The position numbers and the translations under genes were made by a program. The notes under the pieces are model-generated. The model saw nothing but the letters and a program-made list of their open reading frames with translations, was not told the DNA's origin and searched no databases. From Eumeta japonica (Eukaryota > Arthropoda > Insecta > Lepidoptera > Psychidae), in the NCBI GenBank assembly GCA_005406025.1, contig BGZK01000180.1:434001-498000 (forward strand): a stretch of 64,000 bases of DNA. Reading direction: 5' to 3'. Positions 1 through 11,858 of the stretch are shown here, piece by piece (position 1 is the stretch's first letter; each line of letters starts with the position of its first letter).

Positions 1-113
1 CGCCCGAAACCGCAACGGACTACTCGAACTCCGCGCCCGCGCCGCAACATATAATAAAACGCGTAGGAGACCAGTGGTGGCCACTCGAAGGAAATTGAAG
101 TACTAGAGGTGAG
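1..113 (+). other. GC-rich segment, possible tail of an unidentified coding sequence
   Basis: This stretch is markedly more GC-rich than the AT-rich DNA after it. In frame 2 it reads through without a stop to a TAG near 106, and the end of that reading is very basic (RRRPVVATRRKLKY). A GTGAGT follows at about 110, so it could also be the end of an exon. It does not resemble exon 9 of a P450, which would be expected near here if the locus were colinear with gene 1, so it is probably an insertion. I do not recognise the protein. Confidence 0.15.
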
Positions 114-878
114 TCATCTCTGTTTTTATCCTTTTGAGTGTGTCATTATTGTGAAACAAAATTTTCCAACCAGCGCAATTCGCCGCACCAACAATCATAT
201 TCTAATAGGTGATTTTCATGATTTTATTTGACAATACTCATCGTTAAGCGAGTTATTGTTAATTATAATTAACAGTAAATGTACCGATATTCTAAGGTTA
301 AATCATATATAATATAAGAAAACTTAAATTTTGGCTTAGAAAACTTTATTATAATAAAATGTTTAATGAGTGACGGTGGGGAAAAAATTGACATTCTCCT
401 TTAAAAATTAGTATAGGATTCAGAGTTTATAGAATCATTTTTGGGCGCTACCAAGTATATTAGTCACCAGAGAGGCACCTACTCCATCACTTCGACCCAT
501 GAACACTCGCAATCCCAAAAGAGTTATTAGTGCATTTTTTTTATACTATACAATGGATGTAAAGTAGATATCAATTATCTTTTTAAAAAATATTGTGTTG
601 AAACTTCATTATTTGGCTAAGGGTAATGGTTAATTAGTTTCAATTATCAATAATATTTAGATGATCCTTTTAGTAGGTATAACAGCGGTAGCTTTGCTAG
701 TGAGTTTCTAATTCGATGTTTTCAAAAAGATTTAATTTCCTGCTAAACTTGTATTTAATATTTTGTTTCTATGAATGTTCGTTGTGGTACATTTAATGTC
801 AAATTAGATACTTAAAACTAAATAGTGTTATAGTTAAAGGAAAATTTATGTATATTCTTATACTTGGAAAACATCGCC

Positions 879-919
879 TATATATCTGTCCTTATCACAT
901 AGATAAGGACAAATATATA
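879..919. repeat. Short inverted repeat (hairpin)
   Basis: Arms 879-896 and 902-919 are complementary (core TGTCCTTATC / GATAAGGACA) around a 5-base spacer, with one mismatch. Confidence 0.7.
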
Positions 920-967
920 TAATCTATTATTAAGAAGGATAGATATAGATAACTATACTAACTGTAC

Positions 968-1003
968 GGAACTGTAGATAGACTACTGTCGGTCTACAGT
1001 TCC
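968..1003. repeat. Short inverted repeat (hairpin)
   Basis: GGAACTGTAGA at 968-978 pairs perfectly with TCTACAGTTCC at 993-1003. The inner bases pair partly. Confidence 0.65.
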
Positions 1004-1429
1004 ATTAATCTATTTTCATTCACCAATATATATTACACGTTTCGTGCGAGATCATCGGTTTCGGGTGCCTAAAGTTTGGATTTTTGTTAAATCTCCCATC
1101 ACAAACAATTACTATTTTCTCTCCTCTTTCCAGCTATTTTCATTCCTCTTTATCGAACTAAATTAATGGGCTAAATCAGCTTAAAACTCTTTTTTTCCAT
1201 TTTAGTTTCAAAAAAAGTGTGTCAGTTCCACGCACCAATGGAGTTTACTGCTTTAAGATGATATCGTACATATAGATTAGCATAATGGTAAATGAAAGCA
1301 TCTATTATGTTATTCAAAGCATAATACACAATTCATTTATTTATGTTAATAGTAAAACAATTAATTCGTCATTTAAGAAAATATTGAAAATAATTATGTT
1401 ATACAATAAAATTTTTAGTAAGATTGATT

Positions 1430-1843
1430 TTATCTATCATTGATGTTATCTTGCGTAATGTTTATCACAGGAACAATAGCGGTATCATTAAACACTGAAA
1501 CAATTGGTCTATGGTAACTAAAATATGATACATGAATGTCGAAAGATACATGTGTGATAAATCGTGAAAACATCGCATCAATAGGTGTACCATATCTAGT
1601 TGTCCCTAGTGTTCTGTTAGAAATTAAATCTATGTTCAGTTCATCTTTCAGACATTGTACTAAACGGAAACCATCTTTTTTATTAAAATCAATATTAAAA
1701 TCTCCACCAAGTATAAGTGGAAGTTCATGGTAACGTTTCTTCAATAGTTTTGAACCCCCTTCTGTATACACTAACAATGATTCGTGGAGAAAATCTATTA
1801 TATTTGTCACATTCTGACTGATTGAAATGTAAACAGTAACCAT
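1430..1843 (-). pseudogene. Endonuclease (EEP-type) fragment of a transposable element
   Basis: The 137-residue reading frame has a GGDFNID motif around residues 46-52, which fits the GDFN site of the exonuclease-endonuclease-phosphatase fold. Near the end it has SYHRPI in the place of the usual SDHRPI. The upstream part of the domain, including the catalytic Glu region, is missing, so this is a fragment. Similar endonuclease domains are carried by non-LTR retrotransposons and by Helentron-type Helitrons, and I cannot tell which is the source. It sits in the part of the gene 0 last intron that has no counterpart in gene 1. A 15-base direct repeat (1835-1849 and 1861-1875) lies at its 5' side. 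Confidence 0.6.
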
Positions 1844-1875
1844 GACGATTTATTTATTTCAGTAACCATGACGAT
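1835..1875. repeat. 15-bp direct repeat pair
   Basis: AGTAACCATGACGAT occurs at 1835-1849 and again at 1861-1875, with 11 T-rich bases between. It lies at the upstream edge of the endonuclease fragment. Confidence 0.7.
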
Positions 1876-2168
1876 AGCGTAACGTCATTTAACTAACACT
1901 TGATTTTACTCCCATAAAATTCCATACCCCGTGCCTAAATATGAAATCGATTCTTAAGGAGTAAACTCCAATAAACTCCAAAATTTTTTTTAGATTTAAA
2001 CATTTTAGAGCGAAGCCACCCAGATTGGTTTACGTACGGCTTCCGCATGGTCTGTTAAAACACGGTACAGTCAAGATGTGATCACTAAGTAATAAGTGTG
2101 AAGAATTGTAGAAAGATAAATGTAGGCAGTGTCAGACAATTTGATTACTGGTTTGGTTTTTGTTGCAG

Positions 2169-2344
2169 GTTCCCGTTTCGCTCTAACGGAAGTGAAGACA
2201 ATGGCGTTCGACCTGCTCAGACATTTTGAGTTATCTCCGGCGTCCAAGACCAGAGTACCGGCCGAGCTGGATCCGTCGGAGGCCTTTACCATGCGTATGC
2301 TCGGTGGACACTGGATTAGAATAAGACTTAGAGAGAATAAGTAA
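2169..2344 (+). CDS. Cytochrome P450 CYP9 family, gene 0, last exon (partial)
   Basis: This is exon 10 of a P450 whose other exons lie left of the window. It follows a TTGCAG acceptor and begins with the last two bases of a Gly codon, as in the three complete genes. It encodes the residues that follow the haem-binding cysteine loop (helix L, SRFALTEVK) through the conserved GGHWIRIR segment to TAA. Fifty-eight residues are seen. The second half (about 2253-2338) is base-for-base the same as exon 10 of gene 1, while the first half differs at about nine positions, which suggests recent gene conversion. Whether gene 0 as a whole is intact cannot be judged. Confidence 0.9.
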
Positions 2345-2461
2345 TAACAGTTTGGTAAATTAAGAAACCGAATTTCTGTGACCAAATTACAAATGTCAAA
2401 ATAGTATTAACGTTTATGTTTAACCGAGAAAAAATGTTATTAATTACTAAAACATCATTTT

Positions 2462-2467
2462 AATAAA
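2462..2467 (+). terminator. Polyadenylation signal of gene 0
   Basis: AATAAA lies 118 bases after the stop. The same TTTTAATAAATATT context occurs after gene 1, so the 3' UTR was duplicated with the gene. Confidence 0.6.
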
Positions 2468-4385
2468 TATTACTAAAATTAGAATACTGTTTTGAAAGCG
2501 AAGAAACATGAAGTTTTTTTTCTAGCACACTTTTTGGTTACGCACTAAGCAATTGCAAACTTAAACAGTGGCTGCAGATTTGAACGTTAATTTTGATTAA
2601 TCATGCTTCAGTGTATAAAGCAATTGAATTTATGTAATTTTTATGATCTAAAAACTGTGTGATATTCTTTTTAGTGCAAAGTTGCGACGATCTTGCAATG
2701 CCGAGGTTAAACTATTCTTGATAAGTTTGGTTGTGTAAGAATACAGATCTAATTTAATAACTTTATTTTCAAATAACTTTTTATCTACAACAAAAGTTGC
2801 ATTGAGCAGTTGATGTCATCACATCACATAACAGATTTGTTACTATATAACTACATTGGGGTTCGAGGATTGAGATGAGAGAAAAGTATATACCCAGAAA
2901 AGCAAAACAACTTTAACACTTATAATCGATCATGCTTGTAAACGTATTGATTTTCAAAAAAACTAGTCAAAGCTAAAATTGCCGTGCATATACTCCTCGG
3001 CAAGTGGTTTCGAAAATACTTGGGATGTAAATAAAATCGCTAATTCATTTATAAAAACAAAGAAGTGAATATGTCACATCCAACGTAAACAAACATCATT
3101 TGTTTTATACATGGTAGTATGAGATCTATACACGTTAGTGTGAGATCTATACACTGTAAGGGGATATAGATAGATAAGGTGATGTTTCCCACCAGTAGTA
3201 TCGTTTATGATTTGGAAATATGTATTCAAATTTTCTTATTTCCTGTAAGTACATAAGATGCCTAATGCTTTTTTGTCGGTTATATTCAGAAGGTCAAATA
3301 TTGCGGCGTGAAATTTTCATGAAGATTAGTTACACTTTTTTTAAGTTATAGAAAAACGTACACACAGTAGTCTATCATTTGCATAATCATGTGTTGCGCC
3401 TGAACAGCAATTATTATCACGATCGATGAAACAGTCCTTAAACCAAACCTAACCTAAAACCAAAACCGTTAAACTTGAAGATCTGATAATTTTAAATGAA
3501 ATAGGTACTTTATTATTTAAATTTGGAATCTTGAATTCTGATGCCCTATTCAAATATTGGATTACTCTGATTTCATCCAGTAAAGGTCTCTGAATCGTAT
3601 CGAGAACTGTATGACGTCAGGATCGCTAAAAACGATACGCTATTAGCAATAAATCTATCATAAAAGCTTGGAATATTCCGATTAAGCCAAATTATGTTTT
3701 ATGCTAGCGTTGACGTTTTCAAAAAGTTACACGAATGGTTACGTTATTGAAATTATATGGGCTCTGTTTCGTCAAATGCAAATGTACGAAACAGATATAC
3801 ATGGGCTATAATGAAAAATTCTCAATTCTCATTAATTAGATAACATGCTATGTTTATGATATATTTATTGTTTTTCAAAGAATGTTTTTTTACTATTTAT
3901 ACACTTTTTCATTTTGGAACAATTATAAAAAGCAGTTGACGCAATTTTCCTTAGGGACGTCTTTATTGGCATCTTGGAATTTTGCAGTATCCATTGAGGG
4001 CAAGGCTTCGAATCTCCAGATGTATTTGCAAAATTTTTAACACTTGGTTCATATCAATACCTAATACAATACAACTTTACTTAGTTTAATTGTGGAACGA
4101 CAGAAAGAAAGATGTTGCTAATGATTTTGTCATGACCTCTACAGTCTATAAATTTTAGGGTAGTACCGTTGACCATGTTGTAGTATATTCAGGCTGCAGA
4201 CTCTTTAACGAGGGTGAGAGGTATATATTATTACATAGCGTAAAGGCTGTGTACTGAGGAGCTAGTCTGTAAAAAATTAAGAAGAAAGAAATCGGAAAGT
4301 AAAAACGCAATGAGAAATTTTAAAAGGATTAGAAGTTTGCGTAATGATACTAACTCTGACCTAATTAATGACAAAAAATGAAGCT
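2468..4385. other. Intergenic, nothing recognised
   Basis: AT-rich DNA without convincing coding sequence. A short tandem duplication containing GAGATCTATACAC occurs at about 3121-3155. Confidence 0.5.
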
Positions 4386-4389
4386 AAAA

Positions 4390-5215
4390 AGAAAAATTAA
4401 CAGTTTCTTCCGATATGTGCTAAAACTTCTAGGAGGCGCTCAAATAACTGTGAAAGAAGTAATTTTTGATATTTTAAACTCTTTGGAATGTCTTCGAGGA
4501 GGCTGGAAAAACGAGAAATTTTTAGCCCTCGCGGCTCATTTTTCCAAGACCGAGAAAAAAAACTGGAACCGGATCAAACATGTGCAGGCACTATCGCTAT
4601 AAGCAAAGAACTCACATTTGTGCGTATTTACATGCAAAACCATTGAAGCCAACCGCGGAATCAGAGTAAGTACATCTCTTTCGACGGATACCGGGTCTCC
4701 ACCTATTGTACATTCATCTAGTTACCACAGACTGAGGGGATAAGTTAGTTGTGTTATTATGTTTTGTATCGCCAAACTGAACGGGAAAGGTCACCTCGCT
4801 AAACCCCTGATCGTGATAAAATATTGCTATGAAAAAGATAGCTTTTCGATGCATACGCTTGAAAAAGAAAAGGATACAAAGTGGGTAATTTTTGCTTACT
4901 ACGCCTAAAAACGTCACTTTTGATATTATTGAATGCGTTCTTAATGTAGATTCTGATAATAATTTTGCCAGAGTTCTCAGAATTCATGGAGAAAGCTCGA
5001 ATTGTATATATTGCCGCTTCGCACCCAAGGCGAGTACCGAACACGTGTTGGTAGAACTGTAGGAAAGACAACATTTAGTTTTTTACGTGATGACAGCAAA
5101 CCTTAGCTGCCAGTCTTTGGTTAGTATTACTTGCTGCAATTGGTCTAATGCATCCGTCTTTATCAGACAATGCACACAACGAAGCTCCATACATGAAAGA
5201 CCAAATGAACATAAA
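4390..5215 (-). pseudogene. Non-LTR retrotransposon reverse transcriptase fragment
   Basis: Reading the minus strand from 5215 downward gives reverse-transcriptase text with frameshifts: YGASLCALSDKDG, then LGCEAAIYTIRAF, then IYIKNAFNNI, then YASKSYLFHSN. The GCEAAI and KNAFNN blocks are characteristic of this element type. A longer copy of the same family lies at 26840-29100 on the same strand, and the two align by eye over about 4410-5210 and 27780-28580. It abuts the truncated end of the Helitron helicase. Frameshifts and stops show that it is dead. Confidence 0.75.
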
Positions 5216-6980
5216 CTTACTCTTGAGCAAGCAACATAAAGTTGACCATGAGAGAAACAGTCATTTCTTAAATCAATACCAGTCATCTTTAAACTCTGCC
5301 CTTGTGTCTTATTAATTGTCACGGCATAACAAACTTTGATCGGAAAGTGCAGACGTTTAAATCGAAAGTGGCAATTTGATGGAATTAGAGGAATTCTTGG
5401 AACGAAGACGGTTTCTCCTTCATATTGTCCAGTGAAAATCATGACCTCAATAACATTTTTCTGTAAAGCCTTAACCTGAAGCCTTGTTCCAATGCATAAT
5501 TTGGGAGGATTTAAATTACGGAGTAACATTATTGGAGCGCTAATCTTGATATGAAGAATATGAGGAGGTATTCCTGGTGGATCAAGAGAATGAAGGAACT
5601 CCACAGGGTAGTGGACAGCGTCTTTCAACTCCGTTACTGTGTCCGCTGATTCATATCTTATTTGCTCAGTTGATATTTTCTCCAGCAAAAAATTGTTAAT
5701 ACAATGGGCTTGTTCATTTGTTGGTTTGAGAATAGATCTCTCTTTTAACCAAGAACTGCAATTGTTGCCAGCTTTGTCAATGTTCGGGTATATTTTATCA
5801 GTCAAGGTAATTAATTCTGGGACAATTTCAAAACCAATACAGGACATTTTTATTCTTCCATCTTTTTCTGGAATATTGCCATTACCTATATCAATCAATA
5901 TTTTTAAAATTCCTATGCTTTTGAGTTTGGCTGAAGATGAACACGCATATTGATAGTCAAAGATAGAACTTTGACCGAAGGCCATAAAATTGATGATTTG
6001 ATACACGCTTTAACTTCATCGGCTCGTGTTCCTCGTGACACAACAGGTAAAGTTTGTCAAAAGTCACCAGCTAAGAGAACGACTATTCCACCCATAATTC
6101 GGTCGCAACCTCGAAAGTCTTGGAGCGTTCTGTTCAAAGCTTCATTACGTTTTTGTGAGCCATAGTGCACTCGTCCCAGGTAATAACTTTCGCTTCTCGC
6201 AGCACATGAGCCATATCACTCTGTTTAGAGATGTTACAAAGCGGATACACAGAACAACCTAAATTAAGAGGTAATTTATACGCCGAGTGAGCTGTTTTAC
6301 CTCCTTCTATCAAAATCGTAGCAATTCCTGAAGAAGCAACGGCTACTGTGATATTTTTTTCACGTATGATTTTCGCGAGCAACAAATTAATTAAAAACGT
6401 TTTTCCAGTACCACCTGGAGTATGTAGAAAATATAACTACCCAGAATCAGACATAATCGAATTTAAAATTTCATTGTAGACGTGTTTCTGTTCTACATTT
6501 AATTTAGGAACATTTTCTGCTACAACTTTGGCTAAAGAGGAAGAATCATAAGCTAATTCACTAAGACATTGACGATTGGTCATAATCCGAAAGCTGTAAA
6601 ATTCTGAAGCAGATACTGTCTTATCAATAGGTAATTTAGTCGTTTTGTCACGTTTAGGTACATTAATGTAGTAACCATCTTCTCCATAACAGAACATTAA
6701 GGGGTTAAAGCACCATATGGTCGGTGTATTTCACTGATTCGTATCAATTTATTATCTCTGCCGTGAAGAACAATATGTCTCTTTTCGAAATTTAGTCCGA
6801 CAATAAGAATTGCAACTTCTTTTTGCCTGAGGAACATTGAAACGGCCTTTATGTTCCCCAGCCGGTTTTTTTTATCAGCATTAATTATTACTTTCAAGTA
6901 TTTTTGATCCTCAGGAATGGAATCTACTGCAGTCTTAAAATCCTGAATATATGTGTTATGCTCATGGAGCATAATACGTA
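5216..6980 (-). pseudogene. Broken Helitron Pif1-like helicase
   Basis: Minus-strand pieces in order are 6972-6697, 6697-6437, 6385-6134 and 6006-5220. They hold the helicase part of a Helitron Rep/helicase protein. Seen are the Walker A TPGGTGKT (about 6400-6425), the SSGIATILIEGGKTAHS block, the Walker B WDECTMAH (about 6150), and late motifs TINKTQGQSL and GQLYVACSRVS. An in-frame TAG precedes Walker A, and there are frame breaks near 6700 and between 6134 and 6006. The protein stops matching after ACSRVS (about 5220), where the reading enters an unrelated reverse-transcriptase fragment. The Rep/HUH nuclease part and both Helitron ends were not found. It is a fragment of a rolling-circle transposon and not a cellular PIF1 gene. 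Confidence 0.85.
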
Positions 6981-6989
6981 TATTCAGGA

Positions 6990-7150
6990 TTACTGACCGA
7001 CCGACGGCGAGCTTGCACGGAAAAATTGATAGATGTCAGTGAGGCAAGAAAGATATGCAAAGATTGTACCATGTGGAAATTTGTAGTCTCTGTCTACCCT
7101 TCTGGGAAATAGGCGTGAGCTTATATTATTGTCATTATATTATAATTTCA
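6990..7150 (+). mobile_element. 3' tail of an RTE-type non-LTR retrotransposon
   Basis: The plus strand reads DVSEARKICKDCTMWK, followed shortly by the stop in GGGAAATAG and GCGTGAGC, then an ATT-rich tail. The same C-terminus and tail end a longer fragment at 25870-26490, so both belong to one family. Confidence 0.65.
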
Positions 7151-8815
7151 TTAAATAGGATACTTTGAAATTTCGTGAAAATCGTTACTTATTTCTTCAA
7201 TTCATATTCAACTAATATATCAATTTTAAATGTAATTTAATAATATTGCGCAATATTTCGTTGGCAATAGCAAAATAATTACTGATTGAGAATCAATATT
7301 TTATTGTAATCATGACTTAAGAACTTCGATTAAGATAAATATAATTTGTCTAGATAAGATAAAATTGGGTTGATTATGGATACCTTCGTATTGTTGTCAG
7401 TGTCATTGCCCGCCCCAAAGACGTATCCTCCAATCACCTTGTTTTTAATGATCAGGAGCTTAGATCTTATCGCTCCATGCTGGCTTTGTACTAGTGGGAT
7501 TGATGAAGATCATTATCACCAATACAGACACTTCGACCGGAACCTTCGGATTAAAGTGCTCTCTAAGACACTGAGAATCCAACTAGTTTAATTTGACTTA
7601 AATTAAAATATTGTCCAGATTATTTAAAGGATTTGAATGCAGTACTTTCTCATTTAAAGGCAAACCTATTGCCCATTTTGTCAGCATAGCTTTGTTGAAT
7701 GTTTGAATTGGATTAAATCTTTGTAGAGAATGTTTTTGTATAATCACAAAAACAGATTAAATTACCTAAGTGACGTTTGATTTAGATTTTATGAGCACTT
7801 AATTTGGACAATAATGAACATTATAGCTTCAATCTTTAACTACTTGTTCGATGTCGCATCATTTAGAGTTGTATATTGAGAGAAAGCCCCATCCTTATTA
7901 CTTACTACATCATTATGACATGGACACAATCTTCACTGTTTTAGATACACTATTTGCAATTTGAATTATTTCGCAGTTTGGGAAAAATAAAGGTTGGGTA
8001 ATCATCGTTCGAATGAAGCGCTCGTAAAATCGAAGTCAGACATCACTTGAGGTATATTAGTCTGATTTTATAATGTTATTTCTCACTTCTTCCAGGCGAT
8101 ATGGTAACAATTAAGAAAAAAAAAATGTAACAAATTAATGTTTTGTGAGCGGTGTGGATGTACATGAGATGTACGACGTAAAAGGTACTGAATAAATGAA
8201 TACCGGTGTGTAAAACGATTTAAGGATACCTAAACCCGGAAACCTGGTAGTCTAAGCCGTGTTGGCATCGTCAATCTACAAAGCCTACCGACTAACACAT
8301 CCCAGTTCGAAGCGATCCAAAGGTTACTACTATTTATCGCTATCGTCTAGGGAACGAGGAGTTCTAACATGTTGTCATCTTTCAAGATGTAATAGATGGT
8401 TGTCGGATAAAATTTTATGAAGGGACATAAAAATGCAGACAATATTAAGCATAGTGCGTTGAAATAAGAAAACACTGCTAAACCTTATCAAAAGTAAAAT
8501 TTCAGAACAGATGCATTTGCAAATAGCACAATTCCAAGTTTGATGCAAATTAAATTATCAAATGTAATGTTACAGTAATCGCGAACTGTGTGCTATTGAA
8601 GTAAAAGGGGAAATAGCAACCTATGTATGTCAACACCAATTGTGGTAACATCAAACGGAAACTACGAGTTTTGTAGACATGTAACAAGAAGTATATAGGA
8701 TGGCCTAAATAGTGCCGTCAAAACGGAAAACCTAGATTCCTGACTCAGTGGTACTCGAATTTGTATCTCATGTATGTTCCGCAATTCGTTGATCTTTTCG
8801 AGCTAATTTTTTTTT
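7151..8815. other. Intergenic, nothing recognised
   Basis: AT-rich DNA. A 73-codon open frame at 7370-7591 shows no recognisable motif and no sign of being a gene. Confidence 0.45.
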
Positions 8816-8819
8816 AATT

Positions 8820-9320
8820 TTTAAGGTTACAAGCCAAAATGCCCAAAACAGAACCCTTATAGTTTTGTTACATCCGTTCGTCCGTATGTCACAGGCATTT
8901 TGCTCAAAAACCACAAGATGCATATTGATTAAATATCGAGTATAAGTGTCTTGTATAAGTCACTACTTAGTTTTATAGTTAAATAACAAAAATACATATT
9001 TCTAGGGGGGCACTCTATACACGTAACAGAACCAGAAAAAATTTTTTTTAGCAAACATCAAGAAGTGGCACATATTACAATAGTTATTTTTAGAACACTT
9101 TAAGGTTTCTACGTATTTTTTTTTTAATTGGTCATTTTCGGTAATAATAGCTCCGAATAAAACAGGAGTTTTATTTCTCGTTTATTTTTAACACGTATGT
9201 CCTAAAATATTAGAAAAATTGTAAAAGTAACGATTAATAAACAATTTCAAGGGAAATCATTTTGTACATGATCGGATATACTGTTTTTGAGTTATTTCCA
9301 AAAAAAAAATGCGCTTCTCA
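8820..9320. repeat. Degenerate copy of a dispersed insect repeat
   Basis: The stretch with CCCTTATAGTTTTGTTACAT, followed by CCGTTCGTCCGTATGTCAC and later a GGGGGGCACTC run, resembles a dispersed repeat I know from many insect genomes (a 'gtccgtctgtcac' type unit). It is diverged and its ends are not clear. Confidence 0.4.
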
Positions 9321-9801
9321 ACAAAAGGACGTAACTGCCATGAAGATACACTTCTTTATTAATGCACTTTAGTTTACACTAGTGTAAGAGTAATAGTCGA
9401 CATACAAACTTGTTTTTCATGTTATAGGCGACTAAGTGCTCTACCTACTATGTGTGAAAAACATGAAAATAACGGCTTCGGAACTTTATTACACTGAAGA
9501 TGATCCGACATGCTCTTGGCCAGTTTCTTAAGAAAGTACCGACCTAGCATTTTAAAAAATGTATCTTTTTTGGATAGATTTTTTTACATTTGTTCTTATG
9601 GAATACGGTTGTTATGAGTTGCACTTTCATACCTAAAATAATTATTATTCAAACTTTAACAGAATGTAGACAAATTCTGCTCACAATTTGTAAATCGCCT
9701 TTCCAGACGAACAGACTTCTTTTAATGGAGATCTCGGCGTATTCACTAAACAAGTAGCTTATGTTGAAACATTTAGAAAAAGTGTAAGTCACTTGGCAAT
9801 C

Positions 9802-9857
9802 AGAGTAAAAAATCACAAGCATAGGCGAAGCTACTTGTGTTTGTGATTTTTTGCTCT
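9802..9857. repeat. Inverted repeat (hairpin)
   Basis: AGAGTAAAAAATCACAA (9802-9818) is nearly complementary to TTGTGATTTTTTGCTCT (9841-9857), with one mismatch and a 22-base spacer. Confidence 0.7.
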
Positions 9858-10002
9858 TTGCATGCGCAAAATCAAAATCAAAGCCCATTAGATCCAGCGG
9901 TGGAGTCAAAGTTAAGTATCACGAATAATGAAAATAGACAGCGCAATACAGCAGTGAACGACTGACATGAGAATAATTAATGGATCCGCATTCCACCGCA
10001 CA

Positions 10003-10049
10003 TCCCTTTATTGCTTTTCGGTTTCAAAACCGAAAGTCAATAAAGGGAT
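10003..10049. repeat. Near-perfect palindrome
   Basis: ATCCCTTTATTG and TTCGGTTT on the left pair with AAACCGAA and CAATAAAGGGAT on the right, leaving only a few unpaired bases. It lies about 1.8 kb upstream of the gene 1 ATG. No promoter like those of genes 2 and 3 was seen nearby. Confidence 0.7.
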
Positions 10050-11856
10050 TTACGTCATATATACATCACATTAAGAATGCTGATAAGTCTATGTACATCC
10101 ACTTAAATTTTATCTGTAATCTGTATCGATGAAACTAGGACAAACATAGCTCCACCTGTCACAAAACTTTAGATTAATTGATGTACTTTCGGTAAAAGAT
10201 AAGTGATACGTTAGATAAGCTTAGTAATAAAAGAGCGTTTACGAAACAAACGTCTCCAGTCAGACCAGTGCGTATCTCTGCTCGACGGCTTAATAAATAA
10301 CATTTTTTGATCGCCCTTGAATGGGGATGCTCGCGCGTTAGCAGCGCCGCTGTGAAAATAAAACTAGTGTATTCGTACACAAAATACAGATTCTTTATAA
10401 AATATCATTTAAAGATTTTGTTCATAAATAACGGATTCTTCAATTGAAACAATCACGGACTAATATAACTACATTATTGCACAAGTCGTCAAGCAACCGG
10501 TACGTATGTAACTCTTAATTTTATACATGTCGCTACAATGACCTTGAAATTGATTTGATTTAATCAAAAGAGCCGTGATATTATAGGAAATTCGTAGTGC
10601 TCGTCAGGGTTATTTTTGATTGCATTTTATTGCTAAGCCAAGAAATTTGAAATTAAATTGGTAAATTGAAAGTCAGAATTGCGACTTGCCGTTCGTGATT
10701 ATCCCATCATTTATAAATAAAAATAAAAGATATAAACGACAATGATATAATGCAGTATTGAATGCAAATTATTAGTGCTATTTTACCCATATTCTGATAG
10801 GATAATTAAAGAACACAATCGTATATATTTGAAATTGGCGTTTAAACCCTTACTAGAAATACAAAATTTATTTATAAAAAGGGTCATTTAAAACATGCAC
10901 CAACTACTTTAAACAAAAACAGACGATCGTTCAAATACAATAATAATTTTACACACGAATTTTGATGAATAGTTTGCTTGTCACGGATTTTGTATTTTGT
11001 ATCCAAATTTATGAACTCTAGTACTTTGTACAGGCTTTGATTCTGTTTATTTTGAAATTTTGATCACCATAAAATAAGAAGTTATCTCTTAAACGTATTA
11101 CGCGAAAATGATGGAGATATTATAGAGACATAGAAAAATGCAGCATGGATTTTGTAAATCAAATCTGAGTGTTTTGTATATCAAATCTGACTCAAAATTT
11201 CACTAAGAAATTGTTGTTACTTAAAACATGTTTTCTGAATTACATATCAAAATTTTTTTTCGTTGTATTACAAAAACTTTCGGTACTCTTTTTACTATGA
11301 GTCAGATGTTTCAATCTTATTACTTTAAGTGAGAAATTTTTATATATACATAAATTTATGCATGTTTATGGTCAGAAGCGACCTTAATGATTTTGATGTC
11401 AGTTTGTATTTTGATAAAGTATTGCTTTTCAAGTTTGTCTATATATGTAAACTATCTAGAAAAGCGAAAAAAGAATCTGTAGAACGGTTGACTTTCTAGG
11501 CCATTCCTAAAACTTTCCGCTATGATACTTATTTATCGTCGTGTTTTTGAGTTCTTCGAGTTAAAAACATCTATAATATTTATCGTAAAGCTTATAGACT
11601 TATCTTCAAGCTTTTAAAGCTTTAAAATTCGAAAAGTAAGAGAAATACTATAAAAAGACTTTTTGAAATTTTTTTTATCATATATTATCTCTTGAACAAA
11701 TAAATACATTTTTATGCAATTAACGTAACTAATGTATCTGTTTGGGAGATAGACCTGATTGAATTTTAGTATCATAAAAAATAATCATTTAATAGACTTT
11801 AAAAATAATCATGAATAGAGCGGTAACAAGCTACATCTACTTTATACTTCTCTCAG
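10050..11856 (+). other. Upstream region and 5' UTR intron of gene 1
   Basis: By analogy with genes 2 and 3 the promoter and non-coding first exon of gene 1 should lie around here, but I could not find their signature. The region ends in the acceptor TCTCAG at 11851-11856. Confidence 0.4.
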
Positions 11857-11858
11857 GA

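Larger units (their letters stand above)
114..2168 (+). other. Intron 9 of upstream P450 gene 0 (3' part)
   Basis: The non-coding DNA upstream of the gene 0 last exon aligns by eye with intron 9 of gene 1. Matching blocks are about 193-250 with 22140-22200, 641-780 with 22960-23100, 1140-1210 with 23240-23310, and 2030-2165 with 23330-23466. The intron ends TTGCAG. Roughly 1210-2020 has no counterpart in gene 1 and is an insertion carrying an endonuclease fragment. Two short palindromes lie at 879-919 and 968-1003. Conserved intron order supports tandem duplication of whole genes. Confidence 0.7.

Noticed and set aside
5083..5215. C-terminus of the Helitron helicase frame (to the stop near 5083), apparently shared with 28441-28560
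   Set aside because: In another frame both places read YGASLCA and other reverse-transcriptase blocks, so the open helicase frame there is accidental. There is no shared Helitron-RT junction.
5083..6980. Host PIF1 DNA helicase gene
   Set aside because: The motif wording is that of Helitron helicases, it is broken by stops, and it lies among transposon debris.
7370..7591. 73-codon open frame
   Set aside because: No motif, no context, and a composition like the flanks.
8220..8330. tRNA-like or SINE-type A/B boxes
   Set aside because: CCAGTTCGAAGCG is only a weak B box, and no cloverleaf could be drawn.
11811..11858. Upstream ATG giving gene 1 sixteen more residues
   Set aside because: A good acceptor ends two bases before the ATG at 11859, and the same arrangement is found in genes 2 and 3. 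The total length of 532 also fits CYP9 enzymes.
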